Source: a virus. From it: a DNA stretch of 31,406 bases. Below are positions 15,232 to 23,233 of this stretch, piece after piece. A program made the translations under genes and the position numbers. The notes below the pieces were generated by a model, which did no database searches, was not told the origin of the DNA, and was given only the letters and a program-made list of their open reading frames with translations. Numbering within the stretch: the first letter of the stretch is position 1; the number at the start of each line of letters is the position of its first letter. The stretch is taken from the IMG/VR virus record IMGVR_UViG_3300042691_018732, positions 1 through 31,406 of that record, one strand, 5' to 3'.

Positions 15232-18184
15232 CGGAATCCGCCACCACCGCGTCGATGTCGTTACGCAACGACACGCCAATCTCTACACACAGGAGCGGGA
15301 GGTCAATCCCGAGGTTAGTGTCCGCAAACAAACGGCGTCGGCACCCAGTCTTCACGGCTCTCTCAAACGAGAGTTCAACCAGCAGTTCGTTTGCATCAAG
15401 GCGCTTTTCATGCTGACACCACGTACGAAACGACGCTTCTTCGATATAGAGTTTCGCGTCGTCACAGCCCTCTACCTTTTCGAGACGACCCCGAATATCC
15501 CGCGCAGTAAACTTGGAATCAGCGAGTGCCTTGAATCCGATAGTCGTGTTGTGCCCACCGCCTCCACCCATGTCGGTGATCACGAGAAACTGCCCGAAAA
15601 ACTGGTTGATGTAGCGCGCGAGAATCTCCGTCGCGCTCTCCCTGAGTTTCAGGGCAACCGTTCGTTGGTTAAGGAATAACTCATAGACAAACTTCTCAGC
15701 GTGCGAGCAATCAAAATCAATGATCTTGGCTTCTTGCGCCAGCGGGATCGCCGCCAGCACCGTGACCGCCCATGCTCGCCAAAACCGTTCATCGTTCTGC
15801 GGTGCGACGTGTCGCTCAAGCAATCTCTCCGCAGCAACGATCGCCATGCGGACGCGCTCCGGGCGCGTGACCAAGTACCGTACGAATTCGGGGCCGGCGT
15901 GTCCGTAGTGATTCTTCAGGTTGTCGAAGATCCGGCGCTTCTCAAGCGGAAGCTGGATCACACGGTTGACTGGAATATCTACGATCCGACGAAGTTCAGG
16001 GGCGATGTTCCGTCCCTCATTTTCCAGCAGCGTGGCAAGCGTTGCGTTGCTGGAGCACACAAGATGCGAGTTCCAGTACGTCGTGTTCACCTTCGCGCGG
16101 CCCTGCGAGTCCAGCCGCTCTTTACCTTTGCCGTGCGTGACCTCCATCACCATGGAACGCAACCGCTCCGCAGCCTGCGTAGCAATCTCGTCGACTGTGC
16201 AGGCAATGTCGTGCAGCACGCCCATGAACTGCTGGATCGCCACGTTCGACGAACTCGATGGCAGCGCCATGTCTTGCGGGTTACCCCACAGCGAGTTGAT
16301 CGCATAGAGCAGCGTCGACTTGCCGGTGCCCGACATGGGAGCGCCGAAATGAACCAGCACGCCGCGTTCGGCTTGCGAACGCATAAGCAGCGAGCCAAAC
16401 CCCGACAGAAATCCAGCCATGTGCCGACCTCCTTCGGGTACGCTGTAGACACGAATAACTTCTTTCCAGCCGTCGTAGTCGCCAACCTTCTTCATCAAAT
16501 TGATCTGGTTGGTAGCGGCGGGGCAGGCCGGTACAGGCCGATAACCACGGGGCGAGATTTCTACCTCGCCGATAACGAATGACTTTTCGTCTTGCCAACC
16601 GAGGTGAAGCGGTACGGTGGTGGCGCGTGTGGTGTAAGTTAGGTTCTTGGCAACCGCGTTCATGTACAGAGCGATCTGCTTCGACTCGCTCTCCAGCACC
16701 GGCACCCCAGCGCTGTCCAAAACAACCTTGAGCTTGTCCGGGGCCATCTTGTCCCCGCCGATGAAGATCTGCTTCCAACCCTCGACCGGGTTGTGGCACA
16801 ACGCGCGAATTGAATATGAGCCGCCGTAGTTCACCATCGACACAAAGAACAGATTGTGTGAGGTGACGAGCTTGTGCTCTTTTTGGGTAACGCCGTCGGA
16901 ATCAGTCTTTTGCTCTAAGACGTAGATACCCACGCCGTTTGGCCCCCACACGTACGGGGCCGGCAGTGGAGGAATCTCCGAGGGTAGTTCCGTCAGGCGT
17001 TCTTCTGTTGGGCGCGGCTTGGCTTCCGGGTCCGGGTCTTCCGGTTCCTCCGGGCTCTCCGAGGGTTCCGATGCCGACATGTAAGCCAGCGCTTGCGGGG
17101 GCGGGGGCGGGCCGGAGCGCAGCACCTTCGTCAACATGATCGGCCCGACGATCTTCCCGTTGTGGCTGCACGTCGAGCAAGCGTCCGGGTTCTGGCTGGA
17201 CTTTCGGAGCGCCTCGCAAGAGTACGGCCCCCGCATGTCCTTTAATTTCTGCTCGGCCCGGCTCCAGTCGTAGGGGTGAAGCTTCGTCAGAAAGCGCGCC
17301 GACTTTTCGCGGTCCGTGCAGCAAGAAACAATAGTCAGTAGCCCGCGCCACAGCGGCTCCATGTTTTGCTCTTTGGCATTGCGCACATAGTAACGAAGCT
17401 GTTCGCATCCGTCGTTAGCCTCGGTGCGATCCAGCAGCCGGCGAAACACCGACTCCTCGTTACCAGCGAGCGCGAGCGTCAGCGCGCTAGGTTCGCTCTT
17501 GGGCAGGGGTGTCCCTTCCAGCGCGAACAGGCTGCTCGGTGCCTCCTTCTTTGTGTACGGCTCGGCAAGAGTACGGAACACTTCGAACTCGGTCTGCGCG
17601 CCTTCCTGCAAAACCTGTACAAGACGCGGCGCGTCAGGGTTCTTCGTGTTCAGCGTGCGTGGCACGCGCAGCACGCGTGCAGCATCGGCAGCGGCGGATC
17701 GGTCGATCCGGATGCCCTTGACCTCCAGCATTGCCTTGAACCCGTCGGCAACGCGCTTCCACTCGGAGGTCGGTACGTCTTCGGTGAACGCCCAATAAAC
17801 GTGGATGCCGTAACCGGAGTCTACGAGGTAAGGCACGCTCAGTCCGTGCTCGGCGCTGAACGCGTTAATAACGTCGGTTATTACTTCCTTTGATTCGTAG
17901 CCGGCGGTGGCGTTGGCGTGAGCGTCTCCGTTTTCTTCGATGTCAAGGAACATCGCGCGGGTAAGCAGCGCGTTGTCGGCCTTACGACTTTGGTTGGTCT
18001 TAAACGACGACAGGGCGAAATACACATTTCGCCCCGCCTTCATGTTCGCCCCGATAAGGGGTTTAAGTTCGTCGATGTTCTCGGCGAACTGCTGCACAAC
18101 CGGATCGGTTTTTCCCGCGATACCGACGATGCAGTAAACCCCCTGCGCCGGAAGAACCCGGCGCATGAACTCCAACGGCTGCAT
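15203..18184 (-). CDS. PrimPol (archaeo-eukaryotic primase) fused to DUF927/D5-like helicase
   Basis: The 993-residue protein has an N-terminal AEP-type primase with motif I FLDIE (79-83, Asp81/Glu83), motif II SGYGIHVYW (123-131, His128) and motif III region LRVPRTLNTKN (172-182). A Cys cluster (C323, C336, C339, with H341) suggests a small zinc module, followed by a Pro/Asp/Glu-rich linker (358-410). The C-terminal ATPase has Walker A GAPMSGTGKST (614-624) and Walker B-like TVDEI (663-667), as in DUF927-type replicative helicases. It should prime and unwind at the fork. SD GAGG precedes the ATG, twelve bases after the HTH gene. Domain calls are firm; whether it also polymerises long products is unknown. 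Confidence 0.85.
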   Translation of the reverse strand: MQPLEFMRRVLPAQGVYCIVGIAGKTDPVVQQFAENIDELKPLIGANMKAGRNVYFALSSFKTNQSRKADNALLTRAMFLDIEENGDAHANATAGYESKEVITDVINAFSAEHGLSVPYLVDSGYGIHVYWAFTEDVPTSEWKRVADGFKAMLEVKGIRIDRSAAADAARVLRVPRTLNTKNPDAPRLVQVLQEGAQTEFEVFRTLAEPYTKKEAPSSLFALEGTPLPKSEPSALTLALAGNEESVFRRLLDRTEANDGCEQLRYYVRNAKEQNMEPLWRGLLTIVSCCTDREKSARFLTKLHPYDWSRAEQKLKDMRGPYSCEALRKSSQNPDACSTCSHNGKIVGPIMLTKVLRSGPPPPPQALAYMSASEPSESPEEPEDPDPEAKPRPTEERLTELPSEIPPLPAPYVWGPNGVGIYVLEQKTDSDGVTQKEHKLVTSHNLFFVSMVNYGGSYSIRALCHNPVEGWKQIFIGGDKMAPDKLKVVLDSAGVPVLESESKQIALYMNAVAKNLTYTTRATTVPLHLGWQDEKSFVIGEVEISPRGYRPVPACPAATNQINLMKKVGDYDGWKEVIRVYSVPEGGRHMAGFLSGFGSLLMRSQAERGVLVHFGAPMSGTGKSTLLYAINSLWGNPQDMALPSSSSNVAIQQFMGVLHDIACTVDEIATQAAERLRSMVMEVTHGKGKERLDSQGRAKVNTTYWNSHLVCSSNATLATLLENEGRNIAPELRRIVDIPVNRVIQLPLEKRRIFDNLKNHYGHAGPEFVRYLVTRPERVRMAIVAAERLLERHVAPQNDERFWRAWAVTVLAAIPLAQEAKIIDFDCSHAEKFVYELFLNQRTVALKLRESATEILARYINQFFGQFLVITDMGGGGGHNTTIGFKALADSKFTARDIRGRLEKVEGCDDAKLYIEEASFRTWCQHEKRLDANELLVELSFERAVKTGCRRRLFADTNLGIDLPLLCVEIGVSLRNDIDAVVADSDGTSVQKED

Positions 18185-18196
18185 GCCGGAACCTCG

Positions 18197-18469
18197 TCAG
18201 GTCGAGAACTTTTTCAGTTGACGCAGTGCGTCGTCCAGATCTTTCGCATCAGTAAGAAGTTGGAGAAGTTTCGTAGCTCGATCGTGGTAACGCTCGGCCA
18301 CGCTTCCGGTCTTGAACCAGTTGTAGATGGTTTGACGCGAAAGGTTCGTAGCGTAGGCGATGTTGGCTACAGGCACGCCCAACCGCACCGCTTGCTTTGC
18401 AAGTTTTGAGCCGAGAGTTCGGGAATAGTTGCTTGTAATCTTTTGGCGAAAATCAGTTCTGTACGTCAT
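18197..18469 (-). CDS. Helix-turn-helix DNA-binding protein
   Basis: A 90-residue protein with a central helix-turn-helix: LGVPVANIAYATNLSRQTIYNWF (residues 30-52), where ATNLSRQTIYNWF looks like the recognition helix of Cro/transposase-type HTH proteins. Basic N-terminus, charged C-terminal helix (DAKDLDDALRQLKKF). It is the first gene after the hairpin at 18494-18513 and directly precedes the PrimPol gene. Its SD (AAAGG) lies inside a 9-base inverted repeat, so its expression may be controlled by RNA folding or by protein binding. It may regulate replication genes or bind the origin; target unknown. Confidence 0.7.
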   Translation of the reverse strand: MTYRTDFRQKITSNYSRTLGSKLAKQAVRLGVPVANIAYATNLSRQTIYNWFKTGSVAERYHDRATKLLQLLTDAKDLDDALRQLKKFST

Positions 18470-18470
18470 G

Positions 18471-18531
18471 GCATACCTTTAGAGGAGAAGAAAACAGGGG
18501 CCGCAGCCCCTGTCGTAAGCACAAGGTATGC
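18471..18531 (-). promoter_or_regulatory. 9-base inverted repeat flanking the terminator and covering an SD
   Basis: GCATACCTT (18471-18479) and AAGGTATGC (18523-18531) are perfect inverted copies, 43 bases apart, on either side of the hairpin at 18494-18513. Read on the - strand, the first copy begins immediately after the stop of the SSB-like gene and the second contains the AAGG Shine-Dalgarno sequence of the HTH gene, just before its ATG. Pairing would close a long nested stem that hides the SD; alternatively the copies are operator half-sites. Confidence 0.6.
18484..18513 (-). terminator. Intrinsic terminator after the SSB-like gene
   Basis: ACAGGGGC (18494-18501) and GCCCCTGT (18506-18513) form a perfect 8-base GC-rich stem with loop of four. 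On the - strand it is followed by TTTCTTCT, an imperfect T-tract. It lies between the SSB-like gene and the HTH/PrimPol genes, so it probably reduces read-through to the distal part of the replication unit. No + strand gene ends nearby. Confidence 0.7.
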
Positions 18532-19377
18532 TCAGGCGTCGTCCCACTCTTTCATCACGTCGGCAATGCTCGCTTTGTCGACGGTCGGTGCTTCGGTCTT
18601 GCCCTTCGCGCGGGTCTTCGGTTCTGCGGCAGGTTCCGGAGCAGCAGGCTTGGCTTCGACACCATCTTGCTTGGCGACCGTGAACGCCACGGCTTGCAGC
18701 GCGTCTGGCGACTGGCCTTGCGCTTGTGCCAGCTTGTACTCCGCCTCGTTCAGATAACGCAGACCACGGAAGAACAATTTGGGAACGGGTGCTTTCGTAT
18801 CGAAAGAAAGCTCAGTGACGATGCTATCCGGATCAACACCCTGCGCTTTCAGCATGCGCGCGTAAGACTGGAGCGGATGCTTGCCGGATTCCTCGTCGCC
18901 AAACAGCGAGGTGGCAGGCACCGACAGTTGCAGCACGTCGCCCTCGATGTTGTTCGCCAGCACCACGGCAAGACGCTGCGAGTAACGGCAAGCGCGCGAG
19001 TCGCCCTTGCCCGAGCCCTTGATGTTCTGCGCGCATGTAGCGCAGGCCGGCGACTGCGGGTCAGGAACATCGGCGTCAGGCTTCAGCCCGTCAGCGGACC
19101 AGCACTTCGGCGCGGCAGTCTGATCGTCCGAATACTCCCCTGCGTAGTACGTTCGCCCAACGCGCGGCATCGCGTTGACGATGATCACAGGCAGCTTGCG
19201 ATCTTCGATGCTCGCAATCTCCTTGCCGCCCACGATCATGCGGAACACACCGCCCTTGATCGACAGACGCTTGCCTTGTGCGCTACCCGCCAGCGCGGTT
19301 GTCAGCGCGGAGTTGCCGCCTTGTTTGATGTGCGAGGGGACTGCCCCGCCAAAAGGAACCACTTCGTTTGTGCTCAT
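18532..19377 (-). CDS. Single-stranded DNA-binding-like protein with Cys motif
   Basis: The 281-residue protein has a central OB-type beta-rich region (residues about 37-210), a four-Cys set (C92, C112, C115, C130) within a loop (KCWSADG, CATCAQN, SRACRYSQR), a Pro/Ala/Lys linker (240-265) and an acidic/aromatic tail (MKEWDDA). An acidic tail is the hallmark of phage and bacterial SSB proteins that recruit polymerase and helicase. The Cys set suggests a zinc site. I know this protein type from phages as a replication-associated ssDNA-binding protein, but no search was made. It lies in the replication operon six bases after the preceding gene and ends just before a terminator. Confidence 0.65.
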   Translation of the reverse strand: MSTNEVVPFGGAVPSHIKQGGNSALTTALAGSAQGKRLSIKGGVFRMIVGGKEIASIEDRKLPVIIVNAMPRVGRTYYAGEYSDDQTAAPKCWSADGLKPDADVPDPQSPACATCAQNIKGSGKGDSRACRYSQRLAVVLANNIEGDVLQLSVPATSLFGDEESGKHPLQSYARMLKAQGVDPDSIVTELSFDTKAPVPKLFFRGLRYLNEAEYKLAQAQGQSPDALQAVAFTVAKQDGVEAKPAAPEPAAEPKTRAKGKTEAPTVDKASIADVMKEWDDA

Positions 19378-19383
19378 GGATTT

Positions 19384-19659
19384 TCAGTTCAGGGTTTCGT
19401 CAAAGTCGCTACCGATCATCTTTTCGAAAGTCTGGTCGATGATCGCGTGAATGAAGTCCTTGGAAATCTTCTGCTCGCGGATACCGCGCATCACCAGCGT
19501 CATGCCGATGGAGAGCGTTACGTCCGATTCCATTTCAAGCGTGTTGATGAACTCCTCGATCAGTTTAAGTTTAGCTTCGATCTCGTCGCTAACCTCAGCC
19601 ATCCTTTCTTGAACTTCTTCTGGAATGGTGTCGTCCTCGCTGATTTGTACTTTGCTCAC
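19384..19659 (-). CDS. Small acidic protein of unknown function
   Basis: A 91-residue, Glu/Asp-rich, mostly helical protein (EVQERMAEVSDEIEAKLKLI, then FINTLEMESDVTLSIGMTLV). No signal peptide or known motif. It overlaps the preceding gene by four bases and is followed six bases later by the SSB-like gene, so it is part of the replication operon. I do not recognise it. Confidence 0.6.
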   Translation of the reverse strand: MSKVQISEDDTIPEEVQERMAEVSDEIEAKLKLIEEFINTLEMESDVTLSIGMTLVMRGIREQKISKDFIHAIIDQTFEKMIGSDFDETLN

Positions 19660-20063
19660 TTGGCGTTTGCCTTTCTAACGCTTACGTCGTACTTCGAATC
19701 CGAGTTCAATGTCGGCGGAATCACGCCGGGGTTGTTCTTCAGAAACTCGGTCATGTTCGTCTGGTGGATCCGCTTCTCGTACAGATCAACCGCTTCATGC
19801 TCCAGCACGAACTTGTTGAACTCCGACCAGTCGTTGACGTAGTAGCGCGTCTTGATGGTCTTCCAGACAGTACCGAAAGGTGTGCGGATGCTTTCCGCGC
19901 CGGTTTCTTTCAGCATGTCCAGCATTGCCTGAGCTACGGTGTCTTGCTTCTCCTTGAGCTTGTTGATCTCCGTGTCGCGTTCGTCGGTGACGCGTTTGAT
20001 TTCATCTCGGAGCTTGATGTAGATCTTGACTAGCTTTTCCATGGGAGGGATTGCGTCCGCCAT
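19656..20063 (-). CDS. Conserved-type phage protein, replication operon
   Basis: A 135-residue protein with an N-terminal coiled coil (LVKIYIKLRDEIKRVTDERD, INKLKEKQDTVAQAMLDML) and a C-terminal alpha/beta part with ESIRTPFGTVWKT, NDWSEFNKFVLEH and PPTLNSDSKYDVSVRKA. This pattern (coiled coil, GTV, DWxxFxxF, PPxxN and VxVR ending) recurs in many phage genomes near SSB and recombination genes; I know no function for it. A GAGG SD lies before the ATG. The hairpin at 20087-20102 lies between it and the upstream helicase gene. Confidence 0.65.
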   Translation of the reverse strand: MADAIPPMEKLVKIYIKLRDEIKRVTDERDTEINKLKEKQDTVAQAMLDMLKETGAESIRTPFGTVWKTIKTRYYVNDWSEFNKFVLEHEAVDLYEKRIHQTNMTEFLKNNPGVIPPTLNSDSKYDVSVRKANAK

Positions 20064-20080
20064 GCGAAGTCCTCGTGGGT

Positions 20081-20102
20081 TAATAACCGGCGTTATTGCC
20101 GG
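20081..20102 (-). terminator. Weak hairpin after the helicase gene
   Basis: CCGGC (20087-20091) and GCCGG (20098-20102) pair with a loop of six; on the - strand TTATTAA follows. An alternative stem AATAAC/GTTATT (20082-20087 / 20092-20097) overlaps it. This may be a weak terminator or attenuator between the helicase and the next gene. Confidence 0.4.
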
Positions 20103-20112
20103 GGAACAAACT

Positions 20113-21663
20113 TTACATGTTGATCAACTCTTTGTAAAGCGAAACCACAGCTTCGTGGTCGTCGATACGTTCTGACAGCACCTTGTACATTTTTCTTTCT
20201 ACGTCGCTGCCTTCGATGTGAACGACGGTGACCTTGGTGCTGTCCTGCCCTACCCGGTCAGCACGCGCGATACATTGAATGTAAGTCTCCACCGACATCA
20301 CCGGCCCCCAAAACACAACCGTGTCGGCTGCCGTCAGTGTGACGCCGTGCGAGGCCGCCTGCGGCTGAATCACCAGAACGCGAAGCGTAGCATCAGTCTG
20401 GAATTGGTTGAAGATCAGGGCGCGCTTGCCGGGCGTTACGTCGCCGTGAATCGCATCGCAGCTTATGTTGGACTTCTGTAGATGCTGCTGGATCGTATGC
20501 ATGGAGTGCCTATACGGCGCAAACACGATCACTTTGCGTTGCGTTTCGGCCAGCACTTCGTCCAGCACGTTCAGCCGCGTTGAGCAGTCGAACTCCACCA
20601 CGGTGCCGGAATCAGTGTACGCAGCGCCTGCTGAAATTTGGAGCAGCTTGTTGACGTTGACGGCGGCGTTGACGGTCGTGATCACTTCGCCTGCGGCTTC
20701 GACCAGCATGCGCTGCTTGAGTAGCTTGTAGTACTTTTCCTGCTGCGTGGTAAGCGGTGCTTCGCGCGTAACCGTGATGACCGGCGGAAGATCTAGACAC
20801 TCAGCCTTCGTGAATCGGACTGCCGGTTGCAGGACGTTGTGGACTTGTTCGGCTGCCCCCGGTTTCGGCACCCACTTGAAGTTCGACACTTTGTACAGGA
20901 CAAGGTCGCGCCAAGCAGTAAGAAATTTCGGCACAGAGGTCGGGTTGACCAATTTTGCAAGACCGTACGCATCCTCCGGCGATTGTGAAGCCGGAGTCCC
21001 CGTCATCATCCACAGGTGCGTGTCCGGGCGCAGAATCTTGTTGAGCGTCTTCCATCGTTGTGTCCTTGAGTTTTTATAGGCGTTCGCCTCGTCAACGATC
21101 ACAAGATCGAACCGGCCGTCTTTGACAATCTCCTCGGCGCAGATGTTCAGTCCGTCGTAGTTCATGATGACGAACTCGTAGTTGCGCCGGATGGCGTCAA
21201 TGCGCCGCTTTGAATCGGTGTGGTACGCGATGACAGCGCTTCGGTGCAGGACGGTCTTCATCAGGTCGTCCATCCACGCCGCCTTCATGATCGACAGCGG
21301 GCACAAGATCAGGCAGCGCCGCACAGCGCCCCGCGCCATCAGATAGTCAGCCGCCCACAGCGCGGACACGGTTTTGCCGGTGCCGGGTTCGTTGAACACG
21401 AACGCGCGCTTGTGCAGCGTAAGAAAAGAAGCCGTCGTGTTCTGGTGCTTGAACGGCTTGTATTTGCCGGGCCAGTTGTAGTCCCGGTTGATCGGAGAGG
21501 GGACGTTTTTGACGCCGAGCCGTTTCAGCAGGCGTGCTTCTTCCAAACCCCAAAAGACGACGACTTCATGCTCCGCCGTCTGTGTGCTGCGCTTGATTGC
21601 AGCCGTGTACTTCTCGGGATTTTTAGTTCTTAGTACGAGTAGCTTGTTGTCAACTACCTGCAT
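20113..21663 (-). CDS. SNF2-type DEAD/H-box superfamily II helicase/ATPase
   Basis: A 516-residue protein with two RecA-like domains. Visible motifs: KPFKHQ (69-74, Q-like), Walker A NEPGTGKT (91-98), Walker B DEAN (191-194), TGTPASQSPEDAYGL (221-235, motif III) and in the C-terminal half a VIVFAPYRHSMHTI strand, AIHGD, SHGVTLTAADTVVFW and the motif VI segment QCIARADRVGQ. The VGQ ending and the TGTP motif are characteristic of SNF2-like ATPases. It probably translocates on DNA during replication or recombination. It starts inside the end of the upstream gene (14-base overlap). The superfamily is sure, the exact role is not. Confidence 0.88.
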   Translation of the reverse strand: MQVVDNKLLVLRTKNPEKYTAAIKRSTQTAEHEVVVFWGLEEARLLKRLGVKNVPSPINRDYNWPGKYKPFKHQNTTASFLTLHKRAFVFNEPGTGKTVSALWAADYLMARGAVRRCLILCPLSIMKAAWMDDLMKTVLHRSAVIAYHTDSKRRIDAIRRNYEFVIMNYDGLNICAEEIVKDGRFDLVIVDEANAYKNSRTQRWKTLNKILRPDTHLWMMTGTPASQSPEDAYGLAKLVNPTSVPKFLTAWRDLVLYKVSNFKWVPKPGAAEQVHNVLQPAVRFTKAECLDLPPVITVTREAPLTTQQEKYYKLLKQRMLVEAAGEVITTVNAAVNVNKLLQISAGAAYTDSGTVVEFDCSTRLNVLDEVLAETQRKVIVFAPYRHSMHTIQQHLQKSNISCDAIHGDVTPGKRALIFNQFQTDATLRVLVIQPQAASHGVTLTAADTVVFWGPVMSVETYIQCIARADRVGQDSTKVTVVHIEGSDVERKMYKVLSERIDDHEAVVSLYKELINM

Positions 21664-22258
21664 TTTTTAACTTGAAGTACAGAGTCTGCTTGTACGTATC
21701 GTACATCCTCTCCACCTTCAAGTCATGAGCAAGGACTTCGAACAGTGCGGAGCCCACGCAGTCATTCATTACGTCATCAACACTCGCTACTTCATCGCCA
21801 AACTTCGCGCGCCACATCGTACGAACGTCATCAAGCTCCATCGCCTTGAACGACTCCACCAGCGCAGCAACCTCCGCGTTGGTGACTGTCAGATCGAGCG
21901 GGAACTGCGCCATGACATCCTTGAATTTGTACGGCTCTTCCAGACGCTTATCTCGTACGTTCAATTCGACCCAGTATTCAGCGTGAAAGTTCTTGGCATC
22001 TCGCGTACCGACTGTTCCTTCTTCGTGCTTGTTACGTAACTCTTGTACATGGCTCGCGAGGTCTTCGCACAGATCTCCGGGCCTTCGGTGGATGTATTCC
22101 TGAAAGACACCTTGGTGGTCACGCACACGTTCCTCGATAGCTTGGCGGTGCTTGATTCGGTTTCTTTCTCGTTGAAGCTCACGTAGTTCAAGCCAAGTTT
22201 TGATCAACCAGTAACCACCAACTGCGCCTACTGCCACAAGAGCAATGTTTTCTAGCAT
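21650..22258 (-). CDS. N-terminally membrane-anchored protein, unknown function
   Basis: A 202-residue protein with one N-terminal hydrophobic segment (ENIALVAVGAVGGYWLIK), then a basic coiled-coil stretch (ELRELQRERNRIKHRQAIEE) and a soluble acidic C-terminal part ending in helices. Topology suggests an inner-membrane anchor with a cytoplasmic domain. It is placed between the HNH-like and helicase genes in the replication unit. I do not recognise the family; a role in tethering replication to the membrane would be a guess. Confidence 0.6.
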   Translation of the reverse strand: MLENIALVAVGAVGGYWLIKTWLELRELQRERNRIKHRQAIEERVRDHQGVFQEYIHRRPGDLCEDLASHVQELRNKHEEGTVGTRDAKNFHAEYWVELNVRDKRLEEPYKFKDVMAQFPLDLTVTNAEVAALVESFKAMELDDVRTMWRAKFGDEVASVDDVMNDCVGSALFEVLAHDLKVERMYDTYKQTLYFKLKNAGS

Positions 22259-22273
22259 TGTTTGTTCCCGTGT

Positions 22274-22567
22274 TCATTTTTTCTTCCGACGCTCCTTGTC
22301 GGAAACTTCAGACACGACCTTGTGGTTGCTGCCACGCTTGATCGACATGTTCTCCTTCGGGTCTTGGATGACCAAGTTGGACAACGTGGACTTGCCACCT
22401 TTACTTAACGCAACTTTGTGGCCGACGTGTTTGCCGTCGCGGTCGATGCCGGCGTTGTCGATCAGGCGTCGCGCTTTCGCGCGTTCAAGGTCGTCCTTGT
22501 TCTTGCCTGTCTTTTTGTCTTGGCGCCACTCTTTCTTCCAGTCGCGCTTATGCAGGGGGGTTGGCAT
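22274..22567 (-). CDS. HNH-like small basic protein
   Basis: A 97-residue, very Lys/Arg-rich protein. The core GHKVALSKGGKSTLSNLVIQ followed by PKEN (49-73) matches the layout of the HNH nuclease motif: His50 in place of the 'DH' pair, Asn64 in SNL, and Asn73 at the last position (an N variant). The usual zinc-binding Cys pairs are absent. Members cut or nick DNA; with this divergent core, activity is uncertain and it may only bind DNA. SD GGAG stands before the ATG. It lies in the replication operon, three bases after the Fe-S nuclease gene. Confidence 0.6.
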   Translation of the reverse strand: MPTPLHKRDWKKEWRQDKKTGKNKDDLERAKARRLIDNAGIDRDGKHVGHKVALSKGGKSTLSNLVIQDPKENMSIKRGSNHKVVSEVSDKERRKKK

Positions 22568-22570
22568 GAT

Positions 22571-23233
22571 TTACTCCGGATGATTTACACAGTCAGTGAC
22601 AGGGCAGAACCGGCACAACGGCGTCGGGGTGGGGTTCCATACTTTTGTCCTGTGTGCTTCGTCGATCCGGCCAACTCGCTCGCGGTATTTAACCCACAGC
22701 ATCGAGGAGTCGTCGATGAACGTCTTGCTTTTAACTACGCTGTTCTTCACGACAAACAACAGCGCCGAATGCACGACCTTGATACGCGGGTAGTGCGCGA
22801 AGGTCATCAGCGCCATCAGATCTAGCTGGTCAGTGTCGGGATACTTATCGTTCCCGGTCTTGTAATCAACAATCCAAGCACGCTGGTTTTCGTCGTCGAT
22901 GATCAACAAATCCGCGATACCTCGCACCCATACGTTCGGCGCAAACCAATCGCAGGGATCCAGATCGCGGGTAAGTGCCATCTTCTGCTCGCCGAACTTC
23001 TTGCCCGGCTTCTCCAGCAACGCGTCGATGATGGGCCACATGAAATCGTAGCCCGGAGTCTTTTCGCCGGTCAGCGTGTACTTCTCCGCCGCCTTGTGGA
23101 CTTCGTTGCCGTAGCGGATCTGCTCGGTTTCCTTGAACGGGAAACGCTTGAGCACTTTGACTTCGTGATACCGCTTCGGGCAGCCTTCGAAGTCTTTGAG
23201 CGAGGAGTGGCTCCACGTGACCGGCTTAGTCAT
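22571..23233 (-). CDS. PD-(D/E)XK nuclease of Cas4/RecB type with Fe-S cluster cysteines
   Basis: The 220-residue protein has the conserved set of the RecB-like nuclease family: FEGCPKRY with Cys18, GNEVHKAAE with His46, a Glu-containing strand (GEQKM), GIADLLIIDD with Asp108, IVDYKTG with Asp123 and Lys125, and Gln136. C-terminal CRFCPVTDC gives C207, C210 and C215, which with C18 match the 4Fe-4S ligands of Cas4 and AddB. Such enzymes process DNA ends in recombination. No CRISPR array is present, so this is a phage replication/recombination nuclease rather than a cas gene. ATGA-type overlap with the upstream gene. Confidence 0.85.
   Translation of the reverse strand: MTKPVTWSHSSLKDFEGCPKRYHEVKVLKRFPFKETEQIRYGNEVHKAAEKYTLTGEKTPGYDFMWPIIDALLEKPGKKFGEQKMALTRDLDPCDWFAPNVWVRGIADLLIIDDENQRAWIVDYKTGNDKYPDTDQLDLMALMTFAHYPRIKVVHSALLFVVKNSVVKSKTFIDDSSMLWVKYRERVGRIDEAHRTKVWNPTPTPLCRFCPVTDCVNHPE

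Noticed and set aside
15701-16582. Long + strand open frame (293 codons) inside the PrimPol gene
   Set aside because: It is antisense to a gene with clear domain motifs and shows Arg/His/Gln-rich, low-structure translation typical of a GC-rich shadow frame.
18667-19842. Long + strand open frame (391 codons) over the SSB-like and neighbouring genes
   Set aside because: It crosses three overlapping, well-organised - strand genes and has no recognisable domain; it reflects codon bias.
22571-23233. Cas4-type protein as evidence of a CRISPR system
   Set aside because: There is no repeat array and there are no other cas genes; Cas4/RecB-like nucleases are common in phage replication modules.
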